Shown one piece after another: positions 1 through 6,853 of a stretch of 42,878 nucleotides of DNA. The stretch's first letter is position 1; every line of letters starts with the position of its first letter. Made by a program: the position numbers and the translations under genes. This DNA comes from Pirellula sp. (lineage in GTDB: Bacteria > Planctomycetota > Planctomycetia > Pirellulales > Lacipirellulaceae): NCBI GenBank assembly GCA_013822725.1, contig PNKX01000034.1:1-42878 (forward strand), given 5' to 3'. The notes under the pieces were generated by a model that made no database searches, was not told the DNA's origin, and saw only the letters and a program-made list of their open reading frames with translations.

Positions 1-1
1 T

Positions 2-142
2 TTCTTTGATGACGGCATAGTAGTCGGTTCGGGTTGGTGGATTACGCTCGTCGCTTTCACCATCTGCGCAGTCATTGCGTTCGTAGTAGGTTCACTCGTT
101 GGAAATCGACTTCGTGACCGCCTAACAAGCCGCTGCCGTTGA
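2..142 (+). CDS. Partial membrane protein (C-terminal end), integron cassette ORF
   Basis: The window opens inside a reading frame whose last 46 residues are visible. It contains one hydrophobic stretch of about 20 residues (WWITLVAFTICAVIAFVVGS) followed by a basic tail (NRLRDRLTSRCR), as in a membrane protein with its C-terminus in the cytoplasm. The stop codon at 140-142 lies inside the attC-like site that begins at 120, a common arrangement in integron cassettes, where the ORF runs into its own recombination site. The function is not recognisable and the start is outside the window. The frame could be fortuitous, but the hydrophobic segment makes this unlikely. Confidence 0.5.
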   Translation, partial: FFDDGIVVGSGWWITLVAFTICAVIAFVVGSLVGNRLRDRLTSRCR

Positions 143-247
143 CCCGTCGGCCCAATGGCTGCTTTGGAGTTTTTCTTTTCGCAGCGATATGCTGGCGCTC
201 GGATCCCGCTCGAAGCGAGGGCGGGCAACTGAGCTTCTTCGTTAGGC
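120..247 (+). repeat. attC-like integron recombination site 1
   Basis: The site begins with GCCTAAC (120-126) and ends with the exact complement GTTAGGC (241-247), matching the R'' (RYYYAAC) and R' (GTTRRRY) core sites of attC. Inside these ends, GCTGCCGTTGACCCG near the left and GCGGGCAACTGAGC near the right are imperfect complements, as expected for the inner L'' and L' boxes. Total length is 128 bp. The same overall sequence recurs at 525, 905 and 1382 with nearly the same length. Confidence 0.75.
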
Positions 248-263
248 CTCACTAGTTCAAGAC

Positions 264-524
264 ATGTCAAAGGGCGTCAATCCAGTGTTGCGGGCTGCGA
301 TCATGGAGATCGTGCATAATCAGTTGCGTGACAATACGCCGCCAGAAGTAAAGACAACGCTGGAACGATTGTTAGCCGAAGGTCAGACGCGCGAACAGGC
401 TGAGGAACTGATCGCTTGCGTTGTCTCCTCCGAAATCGTCGACATTCTCAAGCAGGGCCAACCTTATAATGAGACGCGTTACTTAAACGCACTTCGGAAA
501 CTTCCGCAGTTGCCCTGGGACTAG
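264..524 (+). CDS. Small cassette-encoded protein of unknown function
   Basis: An 86-residue soluble, helix-rich acidic protein without a signal peptide. The pattern PPEVKTTLERLLAEGQTREQAEELI followed by a conserved-looking LPQLPWD end recalls short DUF1841-like proteins, but I cannot confirm that. The start ATG lies 16 bp after the R' end of attC site 1 and has no recognisable ribosome binding site. The stop at 522-524 directly abuts the R'' end of attC site 2. This tight packing between two attC-like sites marks it as an integron cassette gene, probably transcribed from an external promoter upstream. Its role is unknown; cassette genes of this size are often toxins, antitoxins or hypothetical proteins, and no partner gene is present here. 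Confidence 0.7.
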   Translation: MSKGVNPVLRAAIMEIVHNQLRDNTPPEVKTTLERLLAEGQTREQAEELIACVVSSEIVDILKQGQPYNETRYLNALRKLPQLPWD

Positions 525-650
525 GCCTAACAAGGCGCTCCAGTTGCCCCGCCGGCAACGCGGCCGCTTTTGCGTTTCTCATTGCGCGGCAACATACTGG
601 CGTTCGGCCCCGCTCGAAGCGAGGGGGTCAACGGAGCTTTGGCGTTAGGC
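525..650 (+). repeat. attC-like integron recombination site 2
   Basis: The ends are GCCTAAC (525-531) and GTTAGGC (644-650), perfectly complementary. Length is 126 bp. The interior keeps the landmarks of site 1: AACAAG after the left core, the GGCCGCTTTTGCGTTT block, ACATACTGGCG, and CGCTCGAAGCGAG, which is itself a small hairpin near 611-623. It follows the stop codon of the 264-524 gene immediately. Confidence 0.75.
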
Positions 651-904
651 GGCGGTGGTCTTTACGCCGAAGGCGTTGCACATTGTAGCCCAGGGTTGTT
701 CGCCTTGGCGAACTACCCTGGGTCGCGGCGCCATGACAATCGATTACGCTGTAGACGTTACACAATCCGCCATCGAACATCGTTGTGTAACGCTTTCAGC
801 GTAAGGGATGCGTCGGGTTCGATTACCCAGGGTAGGCCGCTCGCGCGGCCAACCTTGGGCTACGATGTGGAACCGCGTTGCGGTACAGACGGCGGCGGGC
901 ACTC
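651..904 (+). other. Apparently non-coding integron cassette made of three hairpins
   Basis: This 254 bp insert between attC sites 2 and 3 has no convincing gene; the open frames crossing it also run through the attC sites. It contains three successive inverted repeats. The first, at about 687-723, pairs CCCAGGGT with ACCCTGGG and TTCGCC with GGCGAA. The second, 747-801, pairs CGTTACACAA with TTGTGTAACG, and its outer parts pair with few mismatches. The third, 825-861, pairs CCCAGGGTA-GGCCGC with GCGGCC-AACCTTGGG. The first and third hairpins share related arms. It could be a structural RNA cassette or a hairpin repeat trapped in the array. Confidence 0.5.
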
Positions 905-1030
905 CTCTAACAAGTCGCTGCCGTCGACCCGCCGACCTAACGGTCGCTTTGGCGTTTCCCTTTTCGCGGCGTTATACTGGCGCTCAACCCCGCTCGTTTG
1001 AGTGCGGGCAACTGAGTCTTGGCGTTAGGC
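905..1030 (+). repeat. attC-like integron recombination site 3
   Basis: The left core CTCTAAC (905-911) departs slightly from consensus; the right core GTTAGGC (1024-1030) is exact. Length is 126 bp, the same as sites 2 and 4. The middle contains GGTCGCTTTGGCGTTT and TTATACTGGCGCTC, shared with the other copies. The gene at 1034 starts only three bases after the right core. Confidence 0.7.
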
Positions 1031-1033
1031 GTT

Positions 1034-1375
1034 ATGAGTTCGTCCAACTGGAAGCGCGCATTGCCGTTCGGAATCGTGGGCAGCGTCATTTGTGTAATGC
1101 TACTCTGGAGCGCCGCATCGACTTTCAATGAGGCGCGAGTTGCGGCCAAGATGTCTGCGCAGTTGGCATTGGTCAAGGAAGCCGAAAACTTGCTGGAGGC
1201 CTATCGAGCCAAGCATGGACATTACCCGAAATCTCTCGATTCCCTGTCGTTCAGCTTTCCGGACGGTGGCGACAGTTCGACGCTTGCGTTGTTGAAGTAC
1301 GAATCCGATAGTGAAAAGTACTCAATCGTTACTAAAATCGACATCTCCGGCGAAGAGTATCGCGTATCACGTTAA
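1034..1375 (+). CDS. Pseudopilin-like or membrane-anchored small protein, integron cassette gene
   Basis: A 113-residue protein with one N-terminal membrane segment (LPFGIVGSVICVMLLWSA, about residues 12-29). A helix follows (SAQLALVKEAENLLEAYRAKHGHYPKSLDSL) that resembles the helix and first turn of type II secretion or type IV pilin-like proteins (GspG pattern: E..Y....G.YP.SL..L). A small mixed domain closes the protein. The ATG at 1034 is preferred over upstream starts because those would place codons inside the attC core. There is no prepilin cleavage motif with Glu at +5, so this is at best pilin-like. It is the third cassette of the array, in the same direction as the others and without an obvious promoter or ribosome binding site. 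Confidence 0.65.
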   Translation: MSSSNWKRALPFGIVGSVICVMLLWSAASTFNEARVAAKMSAQLALVKEAENLLEAYRAKHGHYPKSLDSLSFSFPDGGDSSTLALLKYESDSEKYSIVTKIDISGEEYRVSR

Positions 1376-1381
1376 GTTATC

Positions 1382-1507
1382 GCCGAACAAGTCGCGGCCG
1401 TTGACCTGCCGGCCCAATGGCCGCTTTGGCGTTTTGCTTTTCACGTCGGTATACTGGCGCACAATCTCGCTCGCATAAGGGCGGGCAACTGAGCTTTAGC
1501 GACTGGC
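1382..1507 (+). repeat. attC-like integron recombination site 4, with degenerate ends
   Basis: Positions 1382-1507 align along their whole length with the three upstream sites (AACAAGTCG, GGCCGTTGACCTGCCGG, CCAATGGCCGCTTTGGCGTT, TATACTGGCGC, GCGGGCAACTGAGCTTTAGC). Both cores have drifted: GCCGAAC on the left and GACTGGC on the right instead of GTTAGGC. The exact 126 bp length is kept. Loss of the GTT triplet at the right core would be expected to disable recombination at this end. Confidence 0.65.
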
Positions 1508-1515
1508 GAGTATTG

Positions 1516-1836
1516 GTGGGCTCCCGCTTTTCATGGCTGTGCGTTGTCGGTGCCTTGGCGAGCTGGGTCGCCGTCATCTTACTGGTGATGCTGCAGCTTG
1601 CGTCTGGTTACAGTTCCGCCTTCCTCGGAGTCTGGACGCCACCAAACACGGACGCGTTTCGAAGATCGGTCGGCGTCGCCATACTTTTTGCGCTCATTTG
1701 CAGCGCTGGCCTTGGCGGGCTTCCAGCACTGCGCGGGTTGGGCGCCGCACGCTGGGTTGCCGCCGTTCCGGCAGGGTTGGCGACGATGGCAATCGTTGTC
1801 TTGATTTTCAATGCGTTGGTAAATGCATTCGTCTAA
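1516..1836 (+). CDS. Three-helix membrane protein, integron cassette gene
   Basis: About 106 residues, almost entirely hydrophobic, with three likely membrane helices (WLCVVGALASWVAVILLVML; VGVAILFALICSAGLGGL; WVAAVPAGLATMAIVVLIFN). The frame is open further upstream, but that part lies inside attC site 4, so a start at GTG 1516 or TTG 1513 just after the site is more plausible; no strong ribosome binding site distinguishes them. The stop (1834-1836) is embedded in GTCTAAC, the left core of a decayed fifth site. The protein is not recognised; small multi-helix membrane proteins are frequent cassette cargo. Confidence 0.55.
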   Translation: MGSRFSWLCVVGALASWVAVILLVMLQLASGYSSAFLGVWTPPNTDAFRRSVGVAILFALICSAGLGGLPALRGLGAARWVAAVPAGLATMAIVVLIFNALVNAFV

Positions 1837-1910
1837 CAGGTCGCTGCAGTATACCTGCCGACAGCGTTCCGGTTGGCCCCCTCCAATATCATGCAGCAGG
1901 CAACGAATCA
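1831..1910 (+). repeat. Decayed attC-like site 5, right end of the array
   Basis: GTCTAACAGGTCGCTGCAG at 1831-1849 matches the left end of the other sites, and CCTGCCGACAGCG continues the resemblance. The similarity then fades and no GTTAGGC end appears before the next gene at 1955. This looks like a truncated or eroded last attC, marking the distal end of the cassette array. Confidence 0.5.
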
Positions 1911-1954
1911 CGGGCTTGATCGCTAATGTGATTCCGCCAGTAAGGTAACCAATC

Positions 1955-2443
1955 GTGGCCAAACTAGCCCCGCTCGCCATCGCCCTCTTCGGTTACGCCG
2001 CGTTACTCGTCGGCATGGCCGCCACCTACTCCCGCCTCCCCGAGCGCATGGCCTCTCACTTCGACGCCAGCGGCGTTGCCAATGGCTGGATGTCGCGCGA
2101 CGGCTACGTCTGGCTCATGGTCGGCGTCGTCACCTTCGTCACGTTGACGATGCTCGCCGCCTTCGGCAGCGTCCGCTTCCTGCCCAAATCCCTAATCAAC
2201 ATCCCGCGTCGCGACTACTGGCTCGCCCCGGAGCGCCGCGACGAAACGGCCCGTTCGCTCATGCGCTTCGGGCTGCTGATGGTCGGATTCGAGTCGCTGT
2301 TTTTCCTGGCCATTCATCTGATGGTCGTCGCCGCCAACGAGTCGCAACCGGTGCGGCTGTCGAACGACGTCTGGTGGCTGCTGGTCGCCTTTCTGGCGAC
2401 GACGGGGGCGTTTCTGTTCAAGCTATATCGACGGTTCGCGTGA
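1955..2443 (+). CDS. DUF1648 / SdpI-like membrane protein
   Basis: A 162-residue integral membrane protein with four predicted helices, at about residues 5-25, 52-72, 103-124 and 138-156. After the first helix comes LPERMASHFDASGVANGWMSR, the hallmark of the DUF1648 family (P..HF...G.....W..R). SdpI-like immunity proteins and many uncharacterised membrane proteins share this fold element. The immunity role is known for only a few members and cannot be assigned here. The gene stands alone, 45 bp after the last cassette remnant, and is followed by a long hairpin repeat. It could be chromosomal backbone or a further captured gene, but its codon use looks like the neighbouring backbone genes. Confidence 0.7.
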   Translation: MAKLAPLAIALFGYAALLVGMAATYSRLPERMASHFDASGVANGWMSRDGYVWLMVGVVTFVTLTMLAAFGSVRFLPKSLINIPRRDYWLAPERRDETARSLMRFGLLMVGFESLFFLAIHLMVVAANESQPVRLSNDVWWLLVAFLATTGAFLFKLYRRFA

Positions 2444-2469
2444 AATTATAGCGGCTCTACTTATTGACG

Positions 2470-2696
2470 CGCTCCGGCGGGTCGTTGACCCGCGGCGGGG
2501 TTCGGAAGATTAACCACCAAGGCACGAAGATCACCAAGAAACACGAAGGAATGCCAGGAAAGAGAAGGGGGGAGCCCGGCGACGGAGGCAGCCCTCTCGG
2601 ATCATTTCCTTTCCTCTCTTCCTTGGCGCCTCTTTGTGCCCTTCGTGCCTTGGTGGTTCGTCTTTCTCGCCGCTCCGGCGGGTCGTTAACCCGCGG
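2470..2696. repeat. Composite inverted repeat bracketed by direct repeats
   Basis: Two 26 bp direct repeats, CGCTCCGGCGGGTCGTTGAC and following bases at 2470-2495 and a copy with one change at 2671-2696, enclose a larger imperfect hairpin. Each direct repeat is itself a hairpin (GCGGGTC-GTT-GACCCGC). The large hairpin pairs AACCACCAAGGCACGAAG (from 2512) with CTTCGTGCCTTGGTGGTT (to 2657), with weaker pairing inward to about 2566/2606. It fills the gap between the DUF1648 gene and hisH; no gene is seen here. Confidence 0.7.
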
Positions 2697-2825
2697 CTAC
2701 ATAAACGGCCCGCGGGCAGCTAGAATCGGGGATTCGCGAACCACGACCTTCCTTCGCAGGTCCGGTAAGCTGTACCGACGCGTTTTTTCTGACCTCCGAA
2801 CTCTCGCCTCCTACCTGCCGCCGCA

Positions 2826-3431
2826 ATGATCGCCATCGTCGACTACCAAATGGGGAACCTCCGCAGCGTTCAAAAAGGGTTTGAACGCGTTGGCCATGCC
2901 GCGGCGATCACCGCTGATCCGAAGGTGTTGGAGCAGGCTGACCATGTCGTCCTCCCCGGCGTCGGGGCGTTCGCTGATGCGATTGCCGAGATCCGCCGGC
3001 GGGAGTTGATCGAGCCGATCCATACGGCGATTGAATCAGGCAAGCCGTTCCTCGGCATCTGCCTTGGATTGCAAATGCTGTTCGACGTCGGCTACGAGGA
3101 CGGCGTTCACGAAGGACTCGGCGTCATTCCCGGCGAAGTCCGCCGTTTCGACGTGCCGGCGGAGTACAAGGTGCCGCACATGGGGTGGAATCACGTCAAG
3201 CAGCGTCGGCCGGCGCCGATTTTTCAGGGGATCGCCGACAACGCCCACTTCTACTTCGTTCACTCGTACTACGTCGTGCCTCAGGACGAGACCGTCATCG
3301 CCGGCGAGGCGTCGTATCCTGAGCCGTTCTGCGCGGCGATCTGGCGCGACAATCTCTTCGCGACGCAGTTCCACCCGGAGAAGAGCCAGGGCGTGGGGCT
3401 TCAGATGCTGAAGAACTTCGCCGAACTGTGA
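2826..3431 (+). CDS. hisH: Imidazole glycerol phosphate synthase, glutamine amidotransferase subunit
   Basis: HisH hydrolyses glutamine and passes ammonia to HisF, which makes imidazole glycerol phosphate and AICAR in histidine biosynthesis. The 201-residue class I amidotransferase has the expected start (IAIVDYQMGNLRSV), the oxyanion loop LPGVGAF, the nucleophile Cys79 in GICLGLQMLF, and the His183/Glu185 pair in QFHPEKSQ. Length matches the family. The ATG at 2826 places the conserved IVDY at residues 4-7; no Shine-Dalgarno sequence is evident. hisA follows on the same strand, separated by a perfect hairpin, so the two may be partly uncoupled. hisF is not in the window. Confidence 0.95.
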   Translation: MIAIVDYQMGNLRSVQKGFERVGHAAAITADPKVLEQADHVVLPGVGAFADAIAEIRRRELIEPIHTAIESGKPFLGICLGLQMLFDVGYEDGVHEGLGVIPGEVRRFDVPAEYKVPHMGWNHVKQRRPAPIFQGIADNAHFYFVHSYYVVPQDETVIAGEASYPEPFCAAIWRDNLFATQFHPEKSQGVGLQMLKNFAEL

Positions 3432-3437
3432 GAGTAC

Positions 3438-3512
3438 GGTGTCGGGGGCCTTTTGCCACTAGCGACGCTGATATCAGTGGATGGTCGCCAGTGGCAAAAG
3501 GCCCCCGACACC
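3438..3512. repeat. Long perfect hairpin, GTGTCGGGGGCC family, copy 1
   Basis: GGTGTCGGGGGCCTTTTGCC (3438-3457) and two more bases pair without mismatch with the right arm ending in GGCCCCCGACACC (3491-3512). Pairing extends inward with one mismatch to 3466/3484, around the small palindrome CTGATATCAG. It begins seven bases after the hisH stop and may act as a transcription barrier or RNA-stabilising hairpin. A second copy is at 27526-27601. Confidence 0.85.
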
Positions 3513-3604
3513 TTCCACGCGCCGCTTGAATTCAAGCCCCGCCTCTGCGATGATTTCAGTAGTTAGCCCGTCCGTTTTCACCCCTCGCTATGGGGTCGTC
3601 CGTT

Positions 3605-4339
3605 ATGCAGCTTTGGCCCGCGATTGATCTGTTGGGGGGCCGCTGCGTTCGGCTGCAGCAGGGCGATTACGCCCGCGAGACGGTCTTCTCCGACGACCCG
3701 GCGAGCGTCGCCGCTGGCTTCCAGCGGGACGGGGCGAAGCACCTCCACTTGGTCGATCTCGACGGCGCCCGTTCGGGCAAGCCGATGAATCTCGACGCGG
3801 TCCGCAACATCCTCGCGGCCGTCGACATGGAGTGCGAGCTCGGCGGCGGCATCCGCGACGAAGCGACGATCGAGTCGCTGCTTAATCTCGGCCTGTCGCG
3901 CGTCGTCCTGGGGACCTCGGCGCTAAAGCAACCCGAGTGGTTCCGCGACATGATTGCGAAGTACCCCGGCAAGCTGGTCCTCGGCATCGACGCCCGCGAC
4001 GGCTACGCCGCCACGCATGGCTGGCTCGAAACTAGCAGCGTCCAGGCGGTCGAATTCGTTCAGCTTTTCGCTAACGACCCGCTCGCGGCAATCATCTACA
4101 CCGACATCGCCACCGACGGCATGCTCCAAGGGCCCAACGTCGAAGCGATGCGTGAGATGCAGGCCTCGGTCAATCTGCCAGTCGTCGCCTCGGGGGGCGT
4201 CACCACCGCTCAAGACGTCGCCGACCTCGCCGCCGCCGGCCTCCACAGCGCCATCATCGGCCGTGCGTTGTACGCCGGCACGCTCACGCTCAAGGACGCC
4301 CTCGCCGCCGCGAAGACGCCGATCGCCAGTCCGACCTAA
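3605..4339 (+). CDS. hisA: Phosphoribosylformimino-5-aminoimidazole carboxamide ribotide isomerase
   Basis: HisA opens the ring of the ProFAR aminoaldose by an Amadori rearrangement to PRFAR, the substrate of HisHF. The 244-residue (beta-alpha)8 barrel carries the catalytic Asp8 in PAIDL and the second acid in IYTDIATDGML. The phosphate-binding glycines are in CELGGGIRD and VVASGGVTT, and LVLGIDARDG lies between. The ATG at 3605 is preferred over the in-frame ATG at 3590 because it puts the catalytic aspartate at position 8, its usual place in HisA proteins. Context with hisH supports the call. A repeat hairpin follows the gene. Confidence 0.93.
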   Translation: MQLWPAIDLLGGRCVRLQQGDYARETVFSDDPASVAAGFQRDGAKHLHLVDLDGARSGKPMNLDAVRNILAAVDMECELGGGIRDEATIESLLNLGLSRVVLGTSALKQPEWFRDMIAKYPGKLVLGIDARDGYAATHGWLETSSVQAVEFVQLFANDPLAAIIYTDIATDGMLQGPNVEAMREMQASVNLPVVASGGVTTAQDVADLAAAGLHSAIIGRALYAGTLTLKDALAAAKTPIASPT

Positions 4340-4358
4340 GAAACAATACAAAAACATG

Positions 4359-4440
4359 AACCGCCAAGGACGCCAAGGTCGCCAAGGAAATACAAGAATT
4401 TATGTTCTTCCCTTGGCATCCTTGGCGTCCTTGGCGGTTT
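4359..4440. repeat. CCAAGG nonamer hairpin, simplest copy
   Basis: The left arm holds three adjacent 9-mers, CGCCAAGGA, CGCCAAGGT and CGCCAAGGA (4362-4388). The right arm carries the complementary units and ends at GGCGGTT (4440). The outer 20 bp, AACCGCCAAGGACGCCAAGG, pair without mismatch. It lies in the 222 bp between hisA and the EF-G-like gene. Confidence 0.8.
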
Positions 4441-4561
4441 AGTCTTTACTGCCACACGTTTCCACCTTCAACCCGACGACAGCCCAGGAGCCCTGCCGCC
4501 CAAGCTTGATCATTCGCCGCCGGACACTCATCACTTCTTTTCGAGGAACGGGGATCGAATC

Positions 4562-6652
4562 ATGGTTAAGAACGTTGCGGACATTAGGAACATCGCCATC
4601 TGCGGCCACGGTAGCGCCGGCAAGACGACGCTGGTGGACCAGCTGCTTGTCGAAGCCGGCGCCGTCAAAGGAAATCCGAGCGTCGACGCCGGCACCAGCG
4701 TCTGCGATTTTGACGACGAAGAGAAACATCACAAACATTCCATCGAGGCCGCTCTCGTCCACCTCGATCACGCCGGCCGGCACTTCAATCTTCTCGATAC
4801 GCCCGGCTATCCCGACTTGGTCGGCCAAATGATCGGCGCCCTCCGCGCCGTCGAGACCGCCCTCATCGCGGTCGACGCCCACTCCGGCATCAAAGTGAAC
4901 ACCCGCCGCGCCTGGGCTGAAGCAGGCCGCGCCGGCTGCGGACGCATCATCGTCCTGACCAAGCTCGACACCGACAACATCGACTTTGCCGGGCTCGTCG
5001 CGTCGCTCAAAGAGGCTTTCGGCAACGGCTGCATCCCGCTGAACGTGCCGGTCGGTCTCGGCGAATCGATCAGCGACGTCGTCAACACGCTGACGATTCC
5101 AATGAACGTCGATGGCGCCGTCGTCGATCCGCGGCCGATCCACGAATCGCTCGTCGAATCGATCATCGAAGTCGACGAGGAGCTCATGGAGCGCTACTTC
5201 GCCGGTGAGATGCCCTCGGACGAAGAGTTGTCGCAGCTGATGGCAGGCGCGATCGCCGCGGGAACGCTCACGCCGATCGTCTGCGTCTCGGCGAAGAAGC
5301 ACGTCGGCATCGCCGAGTTGCTCGATCTGCTCACCATCGCCGCACTCCCGCCATCGGCCGTCGCCCGTCGGGCAACGCTCAACGGCGACGAGATCACGCT
5401 CAAGCCCGACGCCTCCGCCCCGCTGGCGGCTCAGGTCTTCAAAACCCGCATCGATCCCTTCGTCCAGCGGCTCAGCTTCCTGCGCGTCTTCGCCGGGACG
5501 CTCAAACGCGACGCTACGGTTCATACGGCCGACGCCCGCAAGGGGGTGAAACTCGGCGCGCTGCTCGAGGTTCAGGGGGGCGCCACGCACCCGGTCGACG
5601 ACGCTGGCCCGGGCGAGATCGTCGCCGTCGCCAAGTGCGAAGACCTCCACACCGGCACCACCGTCGGCGACGTCGAGCTCCCGCCGATCACCTTCCCCAC
5701 GCCGATGGTCGGCCTCGCCGTCGCTCCGAAGAACCGCGGCGACGAAGCCAAACTCTCCGGCGCCCTCCACAAAATCACGGAGGAAGATCGGACGATCCAC
5801 TTGGAGCACGATCCCGAAACGAAGGAGATGGTCATCACCGGCATGAGCGAGCTGCACCTCTTGCTCACGAAGGAGAAGCTCAAGCGCCGCGACCATGTCG
5901 AGATCGAGACGCACGAACCTAAAATTCCCTACCGCGAAACGGTGCAGATCGACGCCGACGGCAGCTACCGCCACAAGAAGCAGTCGGGCGGCAGCGGGCA
6001 GTTCGCCGAAATCCACGCCCGTATCTATCCGTTCCCGGAAGGCGCCGATCCGGAGCAATACGCCAGCAAAACGCGCTTCCCGCAGTTGAAGAATCTGCAC
6101 TACCACAAGGCCGCGAACTTCCTCTGGGTCGACACCGTCGTCGGCGGCACGATCCCCGGCAACTTCATGCCGGCGATCGAAAAAGGTTTCCTCGAGCGGC
6201 TCAAAACGGGCGTCATCGCCGGCTACCCGGTGCAGAACGTCTGCGTCGAGGTTTACTACGGTAAGGACCATCCCGTCGACAGCAACGAAACCGCCTTCCG
6301 CATCGCTGCGAGCAAGGTGTTCGCCGAGATTTTCAAGAAGGCAAAACCGGCGCTGCTGGAGCCGGTGGTGAACGTCCACATCAACGTCCCAGCCGACAAG
6401 GTCGGCGACGTCTCCAGCGATCTCGCCGGCCGGCGTGGCCAAATGGTCGGCATGGAATCGTCCGGCGGGAGCATGACCACCGTCGAGGCGAAGATCCCGC
6501 TCGCCGAGGTGACGACCTACGCCCGCATCCTCTCCTCAATGACTGGCGGCCAAGGGAGCTTCACCATGGAGTTCTCCCACTACGACGTCGTCCCGGGCAA
6601 TATCCAACAGGAGGTGATGAGCAAGGCGAAGCTGAAGGAAGACGAGGAGTGA
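4562..6652 (+). CDS. Elongation factor G-like translational GTPase (EF-G paralogue)
   Basis: A 696-residue, five-domain protein of the EF-G family, whose main member moves tRNA-mRNA through the ribosome using GTP. The GTPase domain shows the P-loop GHGSAGKT (15-22), DTPG (79-82) and TKLD (133-136). The P-loop and the TKLD in place of NKxD set it apart from standard FusA (AHIDAGKTT, NKMD), as does a switch I region with KHHKHSI instead of RGITI. Domains IV and V are complete (VGGTIPGNFMPAIEKGF; GRRGQMVGME). This pattern fits the EF-G2 / EF-G-like group, whose role (translation under stress, recycling or regulation) differs between organisms. It stands alone rather than in a str operon, which also argues that the housekeeping fusA is elsewhere. 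Confidence 0.88.
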   Translation: MVKNVADIRNIAICGHGSAGKTTLVDQLLVEAGAVKGNPSVDAGTSVCDFDDEEKHHKHSIEAALVHLDHAGRHFNLLDTPGYPDLVGQMIGALRAVETALIAVDAHSGIKVNTRRAWAEAGRAGCGRIIVLTKLDTDNIDFAGLVASLKEAFGNGCIPLNVPVGLGESISDVVNTLTIPMNVDGAVVDPRPIHESLVESIIEVDEELMERYFAGEMPSDEELSQLMAGAIAAGTLTPIVCVSAKKHVGIAELLDLLTIAALPPSAVARRATLNGDEITLKPDASAPLAAQVFKTRIDPFVQRLSFLRVFAGTLKRDATVHTADARKGVKLGALLEVQGGATHPVDDAGPGEIVAVAKCEDLHTGTTVGDVELPPITFPTPMVGLAVAPKNRGDEAKLSGALHKITEEDRTIHLEHDPETKEMVITGMSELHLLLTKEKLKRRDHVEIETHEPKIPYRETVQIDADGSYRHKKQSGGSGQFAEIHARIYPFPEGADPEQYASKTRFPQLKNLHYHKAANFLWVDTVVGGTIPGNFMPAIEKGFLERLKTGVIAGYPVQNVCVEVYYGKDHPVDSNETAFRIAASKVFAEIFKKAKPALLEPVVNVHINVPADKVGDVSSDLAGRRGQMVGMESSGGSMTTVEAKIPLAEVTTYARILSSMTGGQGSFTMEFSHYDVVPGNIQQEVMSKAKLKEDEE

Positions 6653-6853
6653 CCGGCCGTCGGTCACCGATCCGGAACTTTTACGTTACCTGTTAGCCGC
6701 GACGCGCCAGCGGAGCGCGCCGCGACCGACCCATTCGTACCCAAACTACCGCATCCCGCCGGAATAATCGCCCCAGCCGCCCCATTCCTCGACGAAACCG
6801 GGTCGCGCGACTACCCTGAAGGCTGTCCCAGCACCTTCGCCGCAGTCGTCGCC

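Noticed and set aside
570..1001. Open frame through the hairpin cassette
   Set aside because: It starts and ends within attC-like sites and translates the hairpins; no ribosome binding site or domain.
4359..4440. CRISPR array
   Set aside because: Repeat units are 9 bp without spacers and are arranged as inverted arms, not as regularly spaced repeats; no cas genes are present.
4439..6442. Open frame of 667 codons on the minus strand
   Set aside because: It is antisense to the EF-G-like gene, with Asp/Glu/Arg-rich low-information translation typical of shadows in GC-rich DNA.
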